From Deltaproteobacteria bacterium (GTDB lineage Bacteria; Myxococcota; Myxococcia; SLRQ01): a stretch of 41,938 nucleotides of DNA. Positions 35,070-41,938 of the stretch are shown here, piece after piece; position 1 is the stretch's first letter, and the number at the start of each line of letters is the position of its first letter. The notes beneath the pieces are model-generated. The model did not search any database and had not been told where the DNA came from. It was given only the letters and a program-made list of their open reading frames with translations. A program made the translations under genes and the position numbers. The stretch is from assembly GCA_029210625.1 (NCBI GenBank), contig JARGFU010000038.1, positions 1-41,938 of the forward strand. Direction: 5' to 3'.

Positions 35070-35232
35070 CCTTCGGCTACCGGCTGTGAGCTTCGAGCTG
35101 TGAGCTTCGAGCTTGGTCGTGCTCGCACGGCGCGCTCGAGGCGTCCGCGCCAGATGATGTGCCACGACCGGCCCGTGCGGCTGCGTGCCACCGAAGATCA
35201 CAGATCATAGCTCGCAGCTCATGGCTCGCAGC
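35064..35232. repeat. Inverted heptamer-array element
   Basis: The left part (35069-35117) is seven 7-bp units in exact register, mostly alternating GCTGTGA and GCTTCGA. The right part (35191-35232) is six contiguous 7-bp units that, read in reverse complement, are of the same family: GCTGCGA (twice), GCCATGA, GCTATGA, TCTGTGA, TCTTCGG. A GCACGG/CCGTGC pair (35125-35130 and 35173-35178) continues the symmetry inward. It begins with a hairpin of an 8-bp stem (CGGTAGCC/GGCTACCG, 35064-35082), extended after one mismatch by six more pairs. It fills the gap between nuoI and the symporter gene. It could end transcription or be a dispersed repeat. Confidence 0.75.
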
Positions 35233-35290
35233 CGGTGCCCCTCCACCGGCATCGACACGACCCCGCCCCGTCAGGCAATCTGCCGCGCGC

Positions 35291-37117
35291 ATGCCTGCAC
35301 TGGATTGGTCCATCGTCATCGCGTACCTGGTGATCGCCGTCGGCGTCGGAGCCTTCTTCGCCCGCAAGGCCTCGGAGAGCACCGCCAGCTTCTTCGCGGC
35401 CGGGCGGACCCTGCCCTGGTGGATCGCCGGCACCTCGATGGTGGCGACCACCTTCGCCGCCGACACCCCCCTGGCGGTGACCGGGATCGTGGCGGCCAAG
35501 GGCGTCGCCGGGAACTGGTTCTGGTGGAACCTGGCCATCGCCCACGTCTTCGCCGCGGTCTACCTCGCCCGTCTCTGGCGGCGCTCCGAGGTCCTCACCG
35601 ACGCCGGCATCATCGAGTCGCGCTACTCGGGCAAGCCGGCGGCGACCCTGCGGGCCTTCAAGGCCTTCTTCTTCGCCGTGCCCATCAACTGCATCACCAT
35701 GGGCTGGGTCATCCTGGCGATGCGGAAGATCCTCGGGGTCTTCGTCGACTGGGAGGCCATCCTCCCCGCCGGCTGGTTCGAGGCCGTGGTGGCCCTCTGG
35801 CCCGCGGGCAACCAGGTCGACCCGCAGACCGGCCTCTCGGTCCTCTTCGCCATGGTCCTGGCCGTGGGCTACTCGGTCCTCGGCGGCTTCCGGGGCGTCG
35901 TCATCACCGACCTCATCCAGTTCTCCCTGGCCATGATCGGCTCGGTCGCCGTGGCGGTGCTCGCGGTGCGCGAGGTCGGCGGCCTGGGCGAGCTGATGAC
36001 GAAGCTCGAGGCCACCACCGGGGACGCGGCGGGCCTGACCGCCTGGGTGCCCGCCAGCGACAGCGAGTGGATGCCCCTGCACCTCTTCGGGGTCTACGTG
36101 CTCATCCTCTGGTGGGCCCAGAAGTACTCCGACGCCGGCGGCTACCTCATGCAGCGGATGGCCGCCTGCAAGGACGCCCGCCACGCCGCCGGGGCCACCC
36201 TCTGGTTCACGGCCTGCCACTACGTCGTGCGCACCTGGCCCTGGCTGCTCGCGGGCCTCGCCGCCCTGGTCCTCTACCCCGTGGCCGAGAACGCCGGCCT
36301 CGACCGCGAGACGACCTACCCGATGTTGATCCGCGACCTGCTCCCCACCGGCCTGCTCGGCATCGCCGTGGCCTCGCTGATCGCCGCCTTCATGTCGACG
36401 ATCGACACCCACGTGAACTGGGGCGCCTCCTACCTCGTCACCGACCTCTACCAGCGCTTCCTCAAGAAGGACGCCTCCGAGCGGCACTACGTCGCCGCCT
36501 CGCGCTGGGCGGTGGTGATCATGGCGGTGATCGCCGCCATCTTCGCCCTGAACATGAACAGCATCGCCGACGCCTGGGTCTTCTTCGTGACCCTGGGCTC
36601 GGGGCTGGGCCTGGTGGCCCTGGCCCGCTGGCTCTGGTGGCGGGTGAGCGCCTGGAGCGAGCTCGCGGCCCTCGGCGCCACCCTCCTGGTGACCCTCGTC
36701 CTCTACCTGCCCGGCGTCCCCGAGCTCGGGGAGGCGGCCCGGGTGCTGGTCACCGTGAGCTTCTCCACCACGATCTGGGTGACGGTGACCTTCCTCACCC
36801 CGCCCACCGACGACGCGACCCTCGACGCTTTCTACCGGAAGGTGCGGCCCCTGGGCTTCTGGGGGCCGGTGCGGGCGCGCTGCCCGGACGTCGACCTCAC
36901 CGAGCGCAAGTGGGACGTGGCCCTGGGCTGGGCCACCGGCGTGGCCTTCGTCTACCTGCTCCTCTTCGGCTTCGGCGAGCTCTTCCTGGGCTCGACTGGC
37001 CTCGGCCTGGTCCTCCTCGTCCTGGGCGTGGTCTGCGGCTGGCTGACCTACCGGGTCATCGTCGACGGGCGCCTGCCCTTCGGCCCCCGCGCGACCTCGC
37101 CGGCCTCCTCCGGCTGA
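35291..37117 (+). CDS. Sodium/solute symporter family transporter
   Basis: A 608-residue inner-membrane transporter with about 13-15 hydrophobic segments, of the SSS (SSF) family. Recognisable parts: SFFAAGRTLPWWIAGTSMVA, VLGGFRGVVITDLIQF, and AAFMSTIDTHVNWGASYLVT followed by DLYQRFLKK, the latter including the usual Ser/Thr-rich TM8 sodium site. ATG 35291 is chosen; the frame is open upstream through the heptamer element. The substrate cannot be deduced from sequence. It follows the second complex I operon by 221 bases and ends 14 bases before a lipoprotein gene. Confidence 0.9.
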   Translation: MPALDWSIVIAYLVIAVGVGAFFARKASESTASFFAAGRTLPWWIAGTSMVATTFAADTPLAVTGIVAAKGVAGNWFWWNLAIAHVFAAVYLARLWRRSEVLTDAGIIESRYSGKPAATLRAFKAFFFAVPINCITMGWVILAMRKILGVFVDWEAILPAGWFEAVVALWPAGNQVDPQTGLSVLFAMVLAVGYSVLGGFRGVVITDLIQFSLAMIGSVAVAVLAVREVGGLGELMTKLEATTGDAAGLTAWVPASDSEWMPLHLFGVYVLILWWAQKYSDAGGYLMQRMAACKDARHAAGATLWFTACHYVVRTWPWLLAGLAALVLYPVAENAGLDRETTYPMLIRDLLPTGLLGIAVASLIAAFMSTIDTHVNWGASYLVTDLYQRFLKKDASERHYVAASRWAVVIMAVIAAIFALNMNSIADAWVFFVTLGSGLGLVALARWLWWRVSAWSELAALGATLLVTLVLYLPGVPELGEAARVLVTVSFSTTIWVTVTFLTPPTDDATLDAFYRKVRPLGFWGPVRARCPDVDLTERKWDVALGWATGVAFVYLLLFGFGELFLGSTGLGLVLLVLGVVCGWLTYRVIVDGRLPFGPRATSPASSG

Positions 37118-37131
37118 TCTAAAAGGTCGCC

Positions 37132-37899
37132 ATGCGCCGGACTCTCCCGACCCTCGCGACCCTCCTCGTCCTCTCCCTGACCGCCGCCTGCGGCACCGGC
37201 GGCAACGACGACCCGGACGGCGGCGTGACGGACGGCGGTGGGGCGGCCATCGGCGAGGCCTGCCCGGGGGGAGATCCCCTGGCCTGCGCCGAACGGATCT
37301 GCCTCTCGGGCACCGAGGGCCAGACCTACTGCAGCGCCTACTGCGGCGTCAGCGACCAGGGCAGCTGCCCGGCCGACTTCCCCTGTCAGCGCTACCTCTT
37401 CGGCGATCCCGCCGGCCAGCCGGCCGACCTGCGGGACGTCTGTGCGCCGCCCTGCCAGAGTGACGGCCAGTGCCAGTCGGGGGTCTGCGAGCTCCCCGCG
37501 GGCCTCTGCACCTCGCCCGCGCGGGGCCTGCAGGCGGCCCGGGAGCCCTGCGGCGGCTCGGCCGGGGTCTGCCTCGAGAACCATGTCTGCCAGCAGGTGC
37601 AGGGGCAGCTGGTCTGCCTGCCGACCTGCGACCCCACCGTCAGCCCCTTCTGCGGGGACGGAGCCTTCTGCTGGGCCGCCAATGTGCCCCGGGGAGGGCG
37701 CTGCTGGCCGGGGGGGACCTCCGAGGATGGGGATCCCTGCACCGATCACCTCGACTGCGCGAAGGGGATGCTCTGCATCCTGCAGAATGGGGAGAGTACC
37801 TGCAGGATCGGGTGTGTGCCGGGGGGGACTCCCTCCTGTGCGGGGGGCGCGGCGTGTCTGCCTCTCGAGGGGCGGAGCTACGGGTTCTGTCAGGGCTAG
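37132..37899 (+). CDS. Cys-rich lipoprotein
   Basis: A 255-residue protein with a lipoprotein-like N-terminus (signal peptide ending SLTAAC, Cys20), an Asp/Gly linker (NDDPDGGVTDGGG), and about 29 cysteines. These fall in short repeats of the pattern C-x(3-6)-C-x(4-8)-C (CAPPCQSDGQCQSGVCELP, CTDHLDCAKGMLC). This is a typical outer-surface Cys-rich protein of delta-group bacteria, likely disulfide-braced. No enzymatic motif is seen. AAAGG lies before the ATG. Its 3' end faces another gene across hexamer element copy B. Confidence 0.82.
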   Translation: MRRTLPTLATLLVLSLTAACGTGGNDDPDGGVTDGGGAAIGEACPGGDPLACAERICLSGTEGQTYCSAYCGVSDQGSCPADFPCQRYLFGDPAGQPADLRDVCAPPCQSDGQCQSGVCELPAGLCTSPARGLQAAREPCGGSAGVCLENHVCQQVQGQLVCLPTCDPTVSPFCGDGAFCWAANVPRGGRCWPGGTSEDGDPCTDHLDCAKGMLCILQNGESTCRIGCVPGGTPSCAGGAACLPLEGRSYGFCQG

Positions 37900-37920
37900 G
37901 CCGGCCGGTAGGCCGACCCC

Positions 37921-38027
37921 GTACACGTCCACGTCCACGTACACGTACACGGCCTTTCCGAGGGGCGATGGCTCTCAGCCTCGAGGTTTACCGGAGAACC
38001 CGTGGACGTGGACGTGTACGTGTACGG
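37921..38027. repeat. Inverted hexamer-array element, copy B
   Basis: The left arm (37921-37950) is five 6-bp units, GTACAC or GTCCAC. The right arm (38002-38025) is four units, GTGGAC or GTGTAC, each reverse complementary to the left type. 37921-37938 is a perfect inverted match of 38002-38019 (18 bp). Shares with copy A (2881-2985) the core GGAGAACCCGTGGACGTG before the right arm and GTACACGG plus a T-rich box after the left arm. It begins 21 bases after one stop codon and ends 16 bases before the other. The spacing is nearly the same as in copy A. Confidence 0.75.
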
Positions 38028-38043
38028 CTCTCGATCCGGGGCT

Positions 38044-38811
38044 CTAGGGCGTCGACTTGAACACCCGCGCGCTAACCCTCTCCGCCCGGATACTCGAATC
38101 CCCACAGAACCCCTCATCCACCAGGCCAACGTTCGACCGCAGCACTACCAGCTCGCTCTTGCAGCTTCCGCTCCCCGAGAGCGCCGGCAGGGCCAGGGTC
38201 CCGGCGGGCAGCACGAAGCCGTCGTCCCGCCGGCCGAGCTCGAGGTCGCCGCGGAAGTCGGGCGCCTGATCCTCGCTGGAGCAGGCCTCGGCGCCCCGGA
38301 CCTCCCAGGCCGCCCGGTCGGCGCCCAGGCTGCCCTCGTCCTCGCCCCGCAGCGGTGACCAGCGCACCGCGAGGTCCTCGGTGCCCCGGGAGACGGGCTC
38401 CCGGCGGGCGGGGGAGGTGATGCGCACCTTCGCCGGCATCATCACCGTGGCGCCCGGCCGGGCGCGGGAGCCGGGGGTCCGCAGCAGCACCATCGAGACC
38501 TCTCCGCTCTCGGTGCCCCGGGGGAAGATGCCCTCGTAGGTCCCGCCCAGGGAGAAGATCGGCGGCGAGAGCTCGATCGTCTCGCCGTCCAGGCTCGCCT
38601 CCAGGCGGTCCGTGCCCGCCAGGGTGATGCGCTCCCAGGAGACGCCGCAGTGGTTCAGGGTGACCGAGACCCGCACCCGCCCGCCCCGGGTCTCGTCCAC
38701 CGTGGCCTGCAGGTCGAAGGCCTCCAGGGAGAGGCCGGAGGAGGGGACCGTGGTGAAGCAGGCCGTGGCCGTCAGGAGGGCGAGGAGGGGAGCGAGGAGC
38801 GCCGGTCGCAT
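38044..38811 (-). CDS. Hypothetical lipoprotein
   Basis: A 255-residue protein with a lipoprotein-like signal (MRPALLAPLLALLTATAC, Cys18). The mature part is beta-rich with no recognised domain; it has six further cysteines, four of them in the C-terminal third (around residues 176, 216 and 234-240). It is encoded in the same direction as the aldehyde dehydrogenase upstream, but 146 bases separate them and hold a strong palindrome, so a separate transcript is likely. Function unknown. Confidence 0.75.
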   Translation of the reverse strand: MRPALLAPLLALLTATACFTTVPSSGLSLEAFDLQATVDETRGGRVRVSVTLNHCGVSWERITLAGTDRLEASLDGETIELSPPIFSLGGTYEGIFPRGTESGEVSMVLLRTPGSRARPGATVMMPAKVRITSPARREPVSRGTEDLAVRWSPLRGEDEGSLGADRAAWEVRGAEACSSEDQAPDFRGDLELGRRDDGFVLPAGTLALPALSGSGSCKSELVVLRSNVGLVDEGFCGDSSIRAERVSARVFKSTP

Positions 38812-38901
38812 CGCCAGGGATGGAGCAAGGGGGGTGCCATCACGAGGCCCGGGTATTCAAGGGGTTACGTACCCGGGGACCGGGAAATCATGTTCTCACC
38901 C

Positions 38902-38915
38902 TGACACCCCTGTCA
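38902..38915. other. Small inverted repeat
   Basis: TGACA CCCC TGTCA: a 5-bp stem with a 4-base loop, 12 bases from the larger palindrome, in the gap upstream of the hypothetical lipoprotein gene. It could be an operator or part of a terminator. Confidence 0.3.
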
Positions 38916-38926
38916 CGCTTCCGCGC

Positions 38927-38944
38927 ACGCGCACGCGTGCGCGT
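38927..38944. repeat. Perfect 18-bp palindrome in an alternating purine-pyrimidine run
   Basis: ACGCGCACGCGTGCGCGT is identical to its reverse complement and sits 13 bases past the aldehyde dehydrogenase stop. The 23 bases 38922-38944 alternate strictly between purine and pyrimidine, which favours Z-DNA. It has a repeating 6-bp rhythm that recalls the hexamer elements, but unit sequences differ. Confidence 0.6.
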
Positions 38945-38957
38945 TGGTGGAACCTCG

Positions 38958-40349
38958 CTAGCCGAGGATCTTCAGGTGGAACGACTTCGGCCGCGTCACC
39001 GCCTCATACCCCAACGAGCTCAGCGTGCACCCCCGCCCCGAGTCCTTCACCCCGGTCCACGCCAGCGCCGGATCCAGATAGTCGCAGCGGTTCAGGAAGA
39101 GGGTCCCCGTCTCGACCCGGTCGCCGAGCGCCACCGCCGCCTCGAGATCCCGCGAGAAGATCGCCGCCGTCAGCCCGAAGTCGCTGTCGTTCATCAGGGC
39201 CAGCGCCTCCTCGTCCGAGGCCACCTTCATCACCCCGAGCACCGGCCCGAAGGTCTCCTCCTTCATCACCGCCATCTCGTGGGTGACGTCCACCAGCAGC
39301 TCGGGGGCCAGGTAGGGCCCGAAGGGGGTGGCCAGGGGGAACTCGTCCGGGGTCACCAGCCGCCGGGCGCCGCGGGTGAGGGCGTTGGCGACCTGCTGCC
39401 GGATGAAGTCGGCGGCGCTGGTGCGCACCACCGGCCCCAGGGTCGTCTCCGGCTTCGTGGGGTCGCCCAGGTGGTAGGTCCGCACCAGCTCGGCGGCGCC
39501 GGCGATGAAGTCGTCGTAGAGGTCGGCGTGGACGTAGGCCCGCTCGATGCCGCAGCAGCTCTGGCCGGCGTTGTAGAAGGCCCCGTCGATCACCGTCTCG
39601 ATGGCGTGCTTCAGATCCGCGTCCGCCCGCACGTAGGCCGGGTCCTTGCCGCCCAGCTCCAGACCGGTCGCGATGAAGCGGCCCGAGGCCGCCTCCTGCA
39701 CCGCGTGGCCCCCCGGCACCGAGCCGGTGAAGGCGACGAAGCCCACCCGGGGGTCGCCGATGACCTTCGCCACGTCCTCGTGGGAGAGGTGGAGGTGGGT
39801 GAGCAGGCCCTCGGGCAGGCCCGCCTCGACGGCCGCCGAGGAGAAGGCCTCTGCCACCAGGGGGGTCTGGGAGGAGTGCTTGAGCAGGACGCTGTTGCCC
39901 GCCGCCAGGGCCGGGATCACGGCGTTGACGGCCGTCAGATAGGGGTAGTTCCAGGGTGCGACGACGAAGACCACGCCGAGGGGCTCGCGGCGGATGAAGC
40001 GCCGGAAGCCCTCCTTGGGGCCCACGTCGAGGTCCGCCAGCGCCCGCGGGGCGATGGCCAGCATGTGCCGGGCCCGCTCCTCGAGACCCTTGAGCTCGCC
40101 GCCCCCGTGGGCGACCGGCCGGCCCATCTGCCAGGCCAGCTCGGTGGCCGTGCGCTGCGGGTCCGCGATCATCGCGTCCACCCAGCGGGAGAGGGCCTCG
40201 CAGCGGGCCTCGACCGTCAGCGAGCGCCACTCGCGCTGCACCGCCGCGGCCCTCGCCAGGGCCGCCTCGATCTGGGCCTCCTCGGCGAGCTCGCGCTCGA
40301 GGTAGACCGTGTCATCGACGGGGGAGATCGTCTTCTGGATGCGGCTCAT
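38958..40349 (-). CDS. NAD(P)-dependent aldehyde dehydrogenase
   Basis: A 463-residue soluble enzyme of the aldehyde dehydrogenase superfamily, which oxidises an aldehyde to the acid. Catalytic residues: N134 (APWNYPYLT), E231 (GLELGGKDPAYV), nucleophile C265 (NAGQSCCGIER, five residues after the conserved Asn). Nucleotide-binding region FTGSVPGG is also present, and the C-terminal ALDH motif EETFGPVLGV. The length is slightly below the family average but complete. The aldehyde substrate is not deducible. It starts 25 bases after the lipoprotein gene upstream, so the two may be co-transcribed. Confidence 0.95.
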   Translation of the reverse strand: MSRIQKTISPVDDTVYLERELAEEAQIEAALARAAAVQREWRSLTVEARCEALSRWVDAMIADPQRTATELAWQMGRPVAHGGGELKGLEERARHMLAIAPRALADLDVGPKEGFRRFIRREPLGVVFVVAPWNYPYLTAVNAVIPALAAGNSVLLKHSSQTPLVAEAFSSAAVEAGLPEGLLTHLHLSHEDVAKVIGDPRVGFVAFTGSVPGGHAVQEAASGRFIATGLELGGKDPAYVRADADLKHAIETVIDGAFYNAGQSCCGIERAYVHADLYDDFIAGAAELVRTYHLGDPTKPETTLGPVVRTSAADFIRQQVANALTRGARRLVTPDEFPLATPFGPYLAPELLVDVTHEMAVMKEETFGPVLGVMKVASDEEALALMNDSDFGLTAAIFSRDLEAAVALGDRVETGTLFLNRCDYLDPALAWTGVKDSGRGCTLSSLGYEAVTRPKSFHLKILG

Positions 40350-40374
40350 GATCGATTCCTATGCACGGAGGGCG

Positions 40375-40941
40375 TCAGTTGCAGATCGTGGAGCCCTGGC
40401 CCGTCACCGGGTCGGCGGAGAGGGAGTGACCCAGGGCGTTGCTCAGGGTCGCGGTGACCGTACCGATGCCGAGGATGCCCAGGGGGACGGACAGGTTCTC
40501 CGCGGCGTACTCGTAGAGGTAGTAGACCACCGTCAGGTAGCGGCCGCTGTCGCCCAGGCGCAGCTGGTAGGTCCAGCTGGCGGTCGCGCCAGCGCCCAGG
40601 TCGATGGTCCCCTCGGCGCCGAGGTGGGCGCCGTTGATCATGACCAGCTCGGGGGGGCCCAGGCCGTAGGTCTCCTCCGCCCACTCCCGCAGGTGGGGGA
40701 GGTTGTCGCGGTAGTCGAGGGCCGAGGGATCACCCTGTCCGGGCAGGCCGATGATGCTCGTGGGGAAGCAGACGGCCTCCGTCGTAGAGGTGGCGCCCTG
40801 GCAGTGCCGGCCGCCGTCGCAGTCCGCGTCGATCCCGCAGCCGATCAGCCCCTGGGGGAGGAGGCCGGGCATCTCGAAGTCCCGCCCGCAGCCCGGGAGG
40901 GCCGAGAGGAGCACGAAGAGGCTGCAGATCCTCCAGGACAT
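40375..40941 (-). CDS. Hypothetical lipoprotein
   Basis: A 188-residue protein. ATG 40941 is chosen over an upstream in-frame start because it yields a signal peptide with lipobox-like LLSALPGC (Cys18). A short Cys-rich segment follows (GCGIDADCDGGRHCQG), then a beta-rich domain (about 90-188; WTYQLRLGDSGRYLTVVYYL). Related in style to the Cys-rich lipoprotein at 37132-37899. Function unknown. Confidence 0.75.
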   Translation of the reverse strand: MSWRICSLFVLLSALPGCGRDFEMPGLLPQGLIGCGIDADCDGGRHCQGATSTTEAVCFPTSIIGLPGQGDPSALDYRDNLPHLREWAEETYGLGPPELVMINGAHLGAEGTIDLGAGATASWTYQLRLGDSGRYLTVVYYLYEYAAENLSVPLGILGIGTVTATLSNALGHSLSADPVTGQGSTICN

Positions 40942-40981
40942 GGGCCCCCATGCTAGCAGCCAAGCCAGGGCCGATGGGCGC

Positions 40982-41010
40982 TTGACCAATGGGCCCCCAC
41001 GGGGTACGAA
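40982..41010 (+). promoter_or_regulatory. Candidate promoter of the tRNA gene
   Basis: TTGACC (40982-40987), 17 bases, then TACGAA (41005-41010). The predicted start would be about 45 bases before the tRNA. The -35 is good, the -10 only fair. Confidence 0.4.
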
Positions 41011-41063
41011 TCCCGCCCCCAGCCACCTTCAGGGTGGTCCTGAGGACAGCAGGAACGGAATAC

Positions 41064-41140
41064 GGCGGTGTAGCTCAGGTGGCTAGAGCAGGGGTCTCAT
41101 AAGCCCCGTGTCGGTAGTTCGAGTCTACCCACCGCCACCA
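41064..41140 (+). tRNA. tRNA-Met (CAU anticodon)
   Basis: A full cloverleaf can be drawn: acceptor GGCGGTG pairs with CACCGCC (41130-41136); D-stem GCTC/GAGC; anticodon stem GGGGT/GCCCC with loop CTCATAA, anticodon CAT at 41098-41100; T-stem GGTAG/CTACC with loop TTCGAGT. Discriminator A and encoded CCA at 41138-41140. The first base pair G-C rules out an initiator tRNA, which lacks that pair. Elongator Met is the likely identity; a tRNA-Ile read with lysidine shares the CAU anticodon and cannot be fully excluded by eye. Confidence 0.93.
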
Positions 41141-41146
41141 ATTTTC

Positions 41147-41184
41147 AAGGGTTTGCGGACCGATTTTGGTCCGCAAACCCTTTG
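41147..41184 (+). terminator. Strong intrinsic terminator after the tRNA
   Basis: A perfect 15-bp stem (41147-41161 with 41168-41182) with loop GATTTT, ending in CTTTG. It begins 6 bases after the tRNA CCA end. The A/T-bearing ends of the stem and the T tract fit a Rho-independent terminator that may work in both directions. Confidence 0.85.
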
Positions 41185-41938
41185 TCGTCCGTCCGGGACG
41201 CAGAACCATGGCACACATAGGGCACACTGGTTCGGCTCGTCGGGGTCAAGATTCGTACCCTTGAGGGTTCATCTTCGCTCCCTCTGGTCCGCTCAATAGG
41301 TCCAGCCGTTCGGGCCTGGCTCGATGCATGAACTGCCCATCCAGGGGGACGACCTAGAGCGTCTGCTCCGCGTGGCTGAGTGCCGACCAGGGGCCTGGCA
41401 CTTCGAAGAGGAACTGGCAGCCAACAAGATGACCTACTTCCCAGTAGTAAACGAACGAGCCCACGGCGGCACAGAATTGGCTGGCGCAGACCGTAGGGTC
41501 CAGGGCTAGATGGATGGAGGTTAAATTGGCCGGGTTCCATGGTGGTACGAATGTTGAGGACGTTGACCGAAACAACGAACTGGGTTTGTTCAATGCCTCT
41601 GCGAGACCAGCATCGATAGATACCAGGTAGCGTTCGATAGGGCGGAGGGACGATTTCCATGTGTACAATGTTAGACTCAGCGGTGGTAAGCATGGGCAGA
41701 CCCATTCGTGATCGGTTAAGAGCCATGGTCACCTCGCCGGCACCAGCTCCAGGCACAGTCTCCAGCGGGTTGGATGACGATTCCTGTTCGGATCCATGGC
41801 GCGTCTCGCGAGGTCTCGCCACGTGATTCTCGGCGGTCTCCAGCCCCGGCCCTTGCGAGGCAGGAGCTCCTCGACCGCCTTCTGCTGCGGATTTCGGTCG
41901 ATCGTGAACACCCAGATCGGCCGAACGTGAACACCTAG
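41185..41938. other. Lower-GC stretch without a convincing gene
   Basis: Base composition is visibly nearer balanced than in the rest of the window and lacks its third-position GC bias. Short open frames exist on both strands, but none has a clear start, ribosome site or family. On the minus strand, two overlapping frames in 41354-41822 could be remnants of one decayed gene (QFVVSVNVLNIRTTMEPGQF in one, LDPTVCASQFCAAVGSFVYY in the other). This is only a guess. It follows a tRNA gene, a common site for integration. Confidence 0.45.
41891..41935. repeat. Pair of 22-bp direct repeats at the window edge
   Basis: 41891-41912 and 41914-41935 match at 18 of 22 positions and both end CGTGAACACC. Closely spaced direct repeats of about 20 bp recall the multiple terminal repeats of some insertion sequences such as the IS21 family. 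The element itself, if any, is not visible in the window. Confidence 0.45.

Noticed and set aside
35064-35232. CRISPR array
   Set aside because: The units are 7 bp with no spacers between them and run in opposite orientations. The 6-bp elements at 2881 and 37921 fail for the same reason.
41002-41260. Inverted 11-base match GGGTACGAATC on either side of the tRNA as integration sites
   Set aside because: The left copy is mostly explained by the candidate -10 box. The match is short and inverted rather than direct, so it does not fit attachment sites.
41145-41822. A 225-codon open frame on the minus strand at the right end
   Set aside because: Its end lies in the tRNA terminator hairpin and its composition changes along its length. 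At most part of it is a decayed gene, which is noted in the region entry.

Overview
The window is visibly very GC-rich and densely packed, with strong G/C preference at third codon positions. It carries two sets of respiratory complex I genes, two class III nucleotide cyclases, several secreted repeat proteins and Cys-rich lipoproteins, and one exported protein with a possible MYXO-CTERM-like tail. This combination suggests a member of the Myxococcota or a related former deltaproteobacterium. That placement is inferred from gene content and style, not from a marker tree.

Layout. 1-2857 (+): a lipoprotein-like protein with choice-of-anchor-D (ASH-like) domains, then rsgA. 2999-14304 (-): an 11-gene complex I operon, nuoABCDHIJKLMN, lacking the NADH-input genes nuoEFG, followed upstream by a membrane-bound class III cyclase (14486-15913). 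15991-18578 (+): a coiled-coil membrane-anchored protein, a glutathionyl-hydroquinone reductase and a radical SAM protein. 18573-26810 (-): a four-gene operon for an exported surface system (periplasmic or outer-membrane protein, beta-propeller-repeat protein, giant IPT/kelch lipoprotein, outer-membrane beta-barrel). 26880-28252 (-): a second class III cyclase that looks split by a frameshift from its membrane/PEGA half. 28406-35069 (+): a second complex I set, nuoABCDGHI, lacking nuoE, nuoF and all antiporter-type subunits J-N. 35291-41140: a sodium/solute symporter, small lipoproteins, an aldehyde dehydrogenase, and a tRNA with CAU anticodon followed by a strong terminator. 41185-41938: a less GC-rich stretch without a convincing gene, ending in a pair of 22-bp direct repeats.

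How the genes fit together. The two complex I sets duplicate the quinone-reducing core (A, B, C, D, H, I) but split the rest: the first supplies the proton-pumping arm (J-N), the second supplies NuoG. Neither has NuoE or NuoF. Either they make two different partial enzymes fed by other donors, or they share missing subunits encoded elsewhere. A class III cyclase gene lies next to nuoA of each set.

The least expected signals are non-coding. Two copies of an inverted element built from 6-bp units (2881-2985 and 37921-38027) each fill the gap between convergent genes. An analogous element built from 7-bp units in exact register, in inverted orientation, lies at 35064-35232 between nuoI and the symporter gene.
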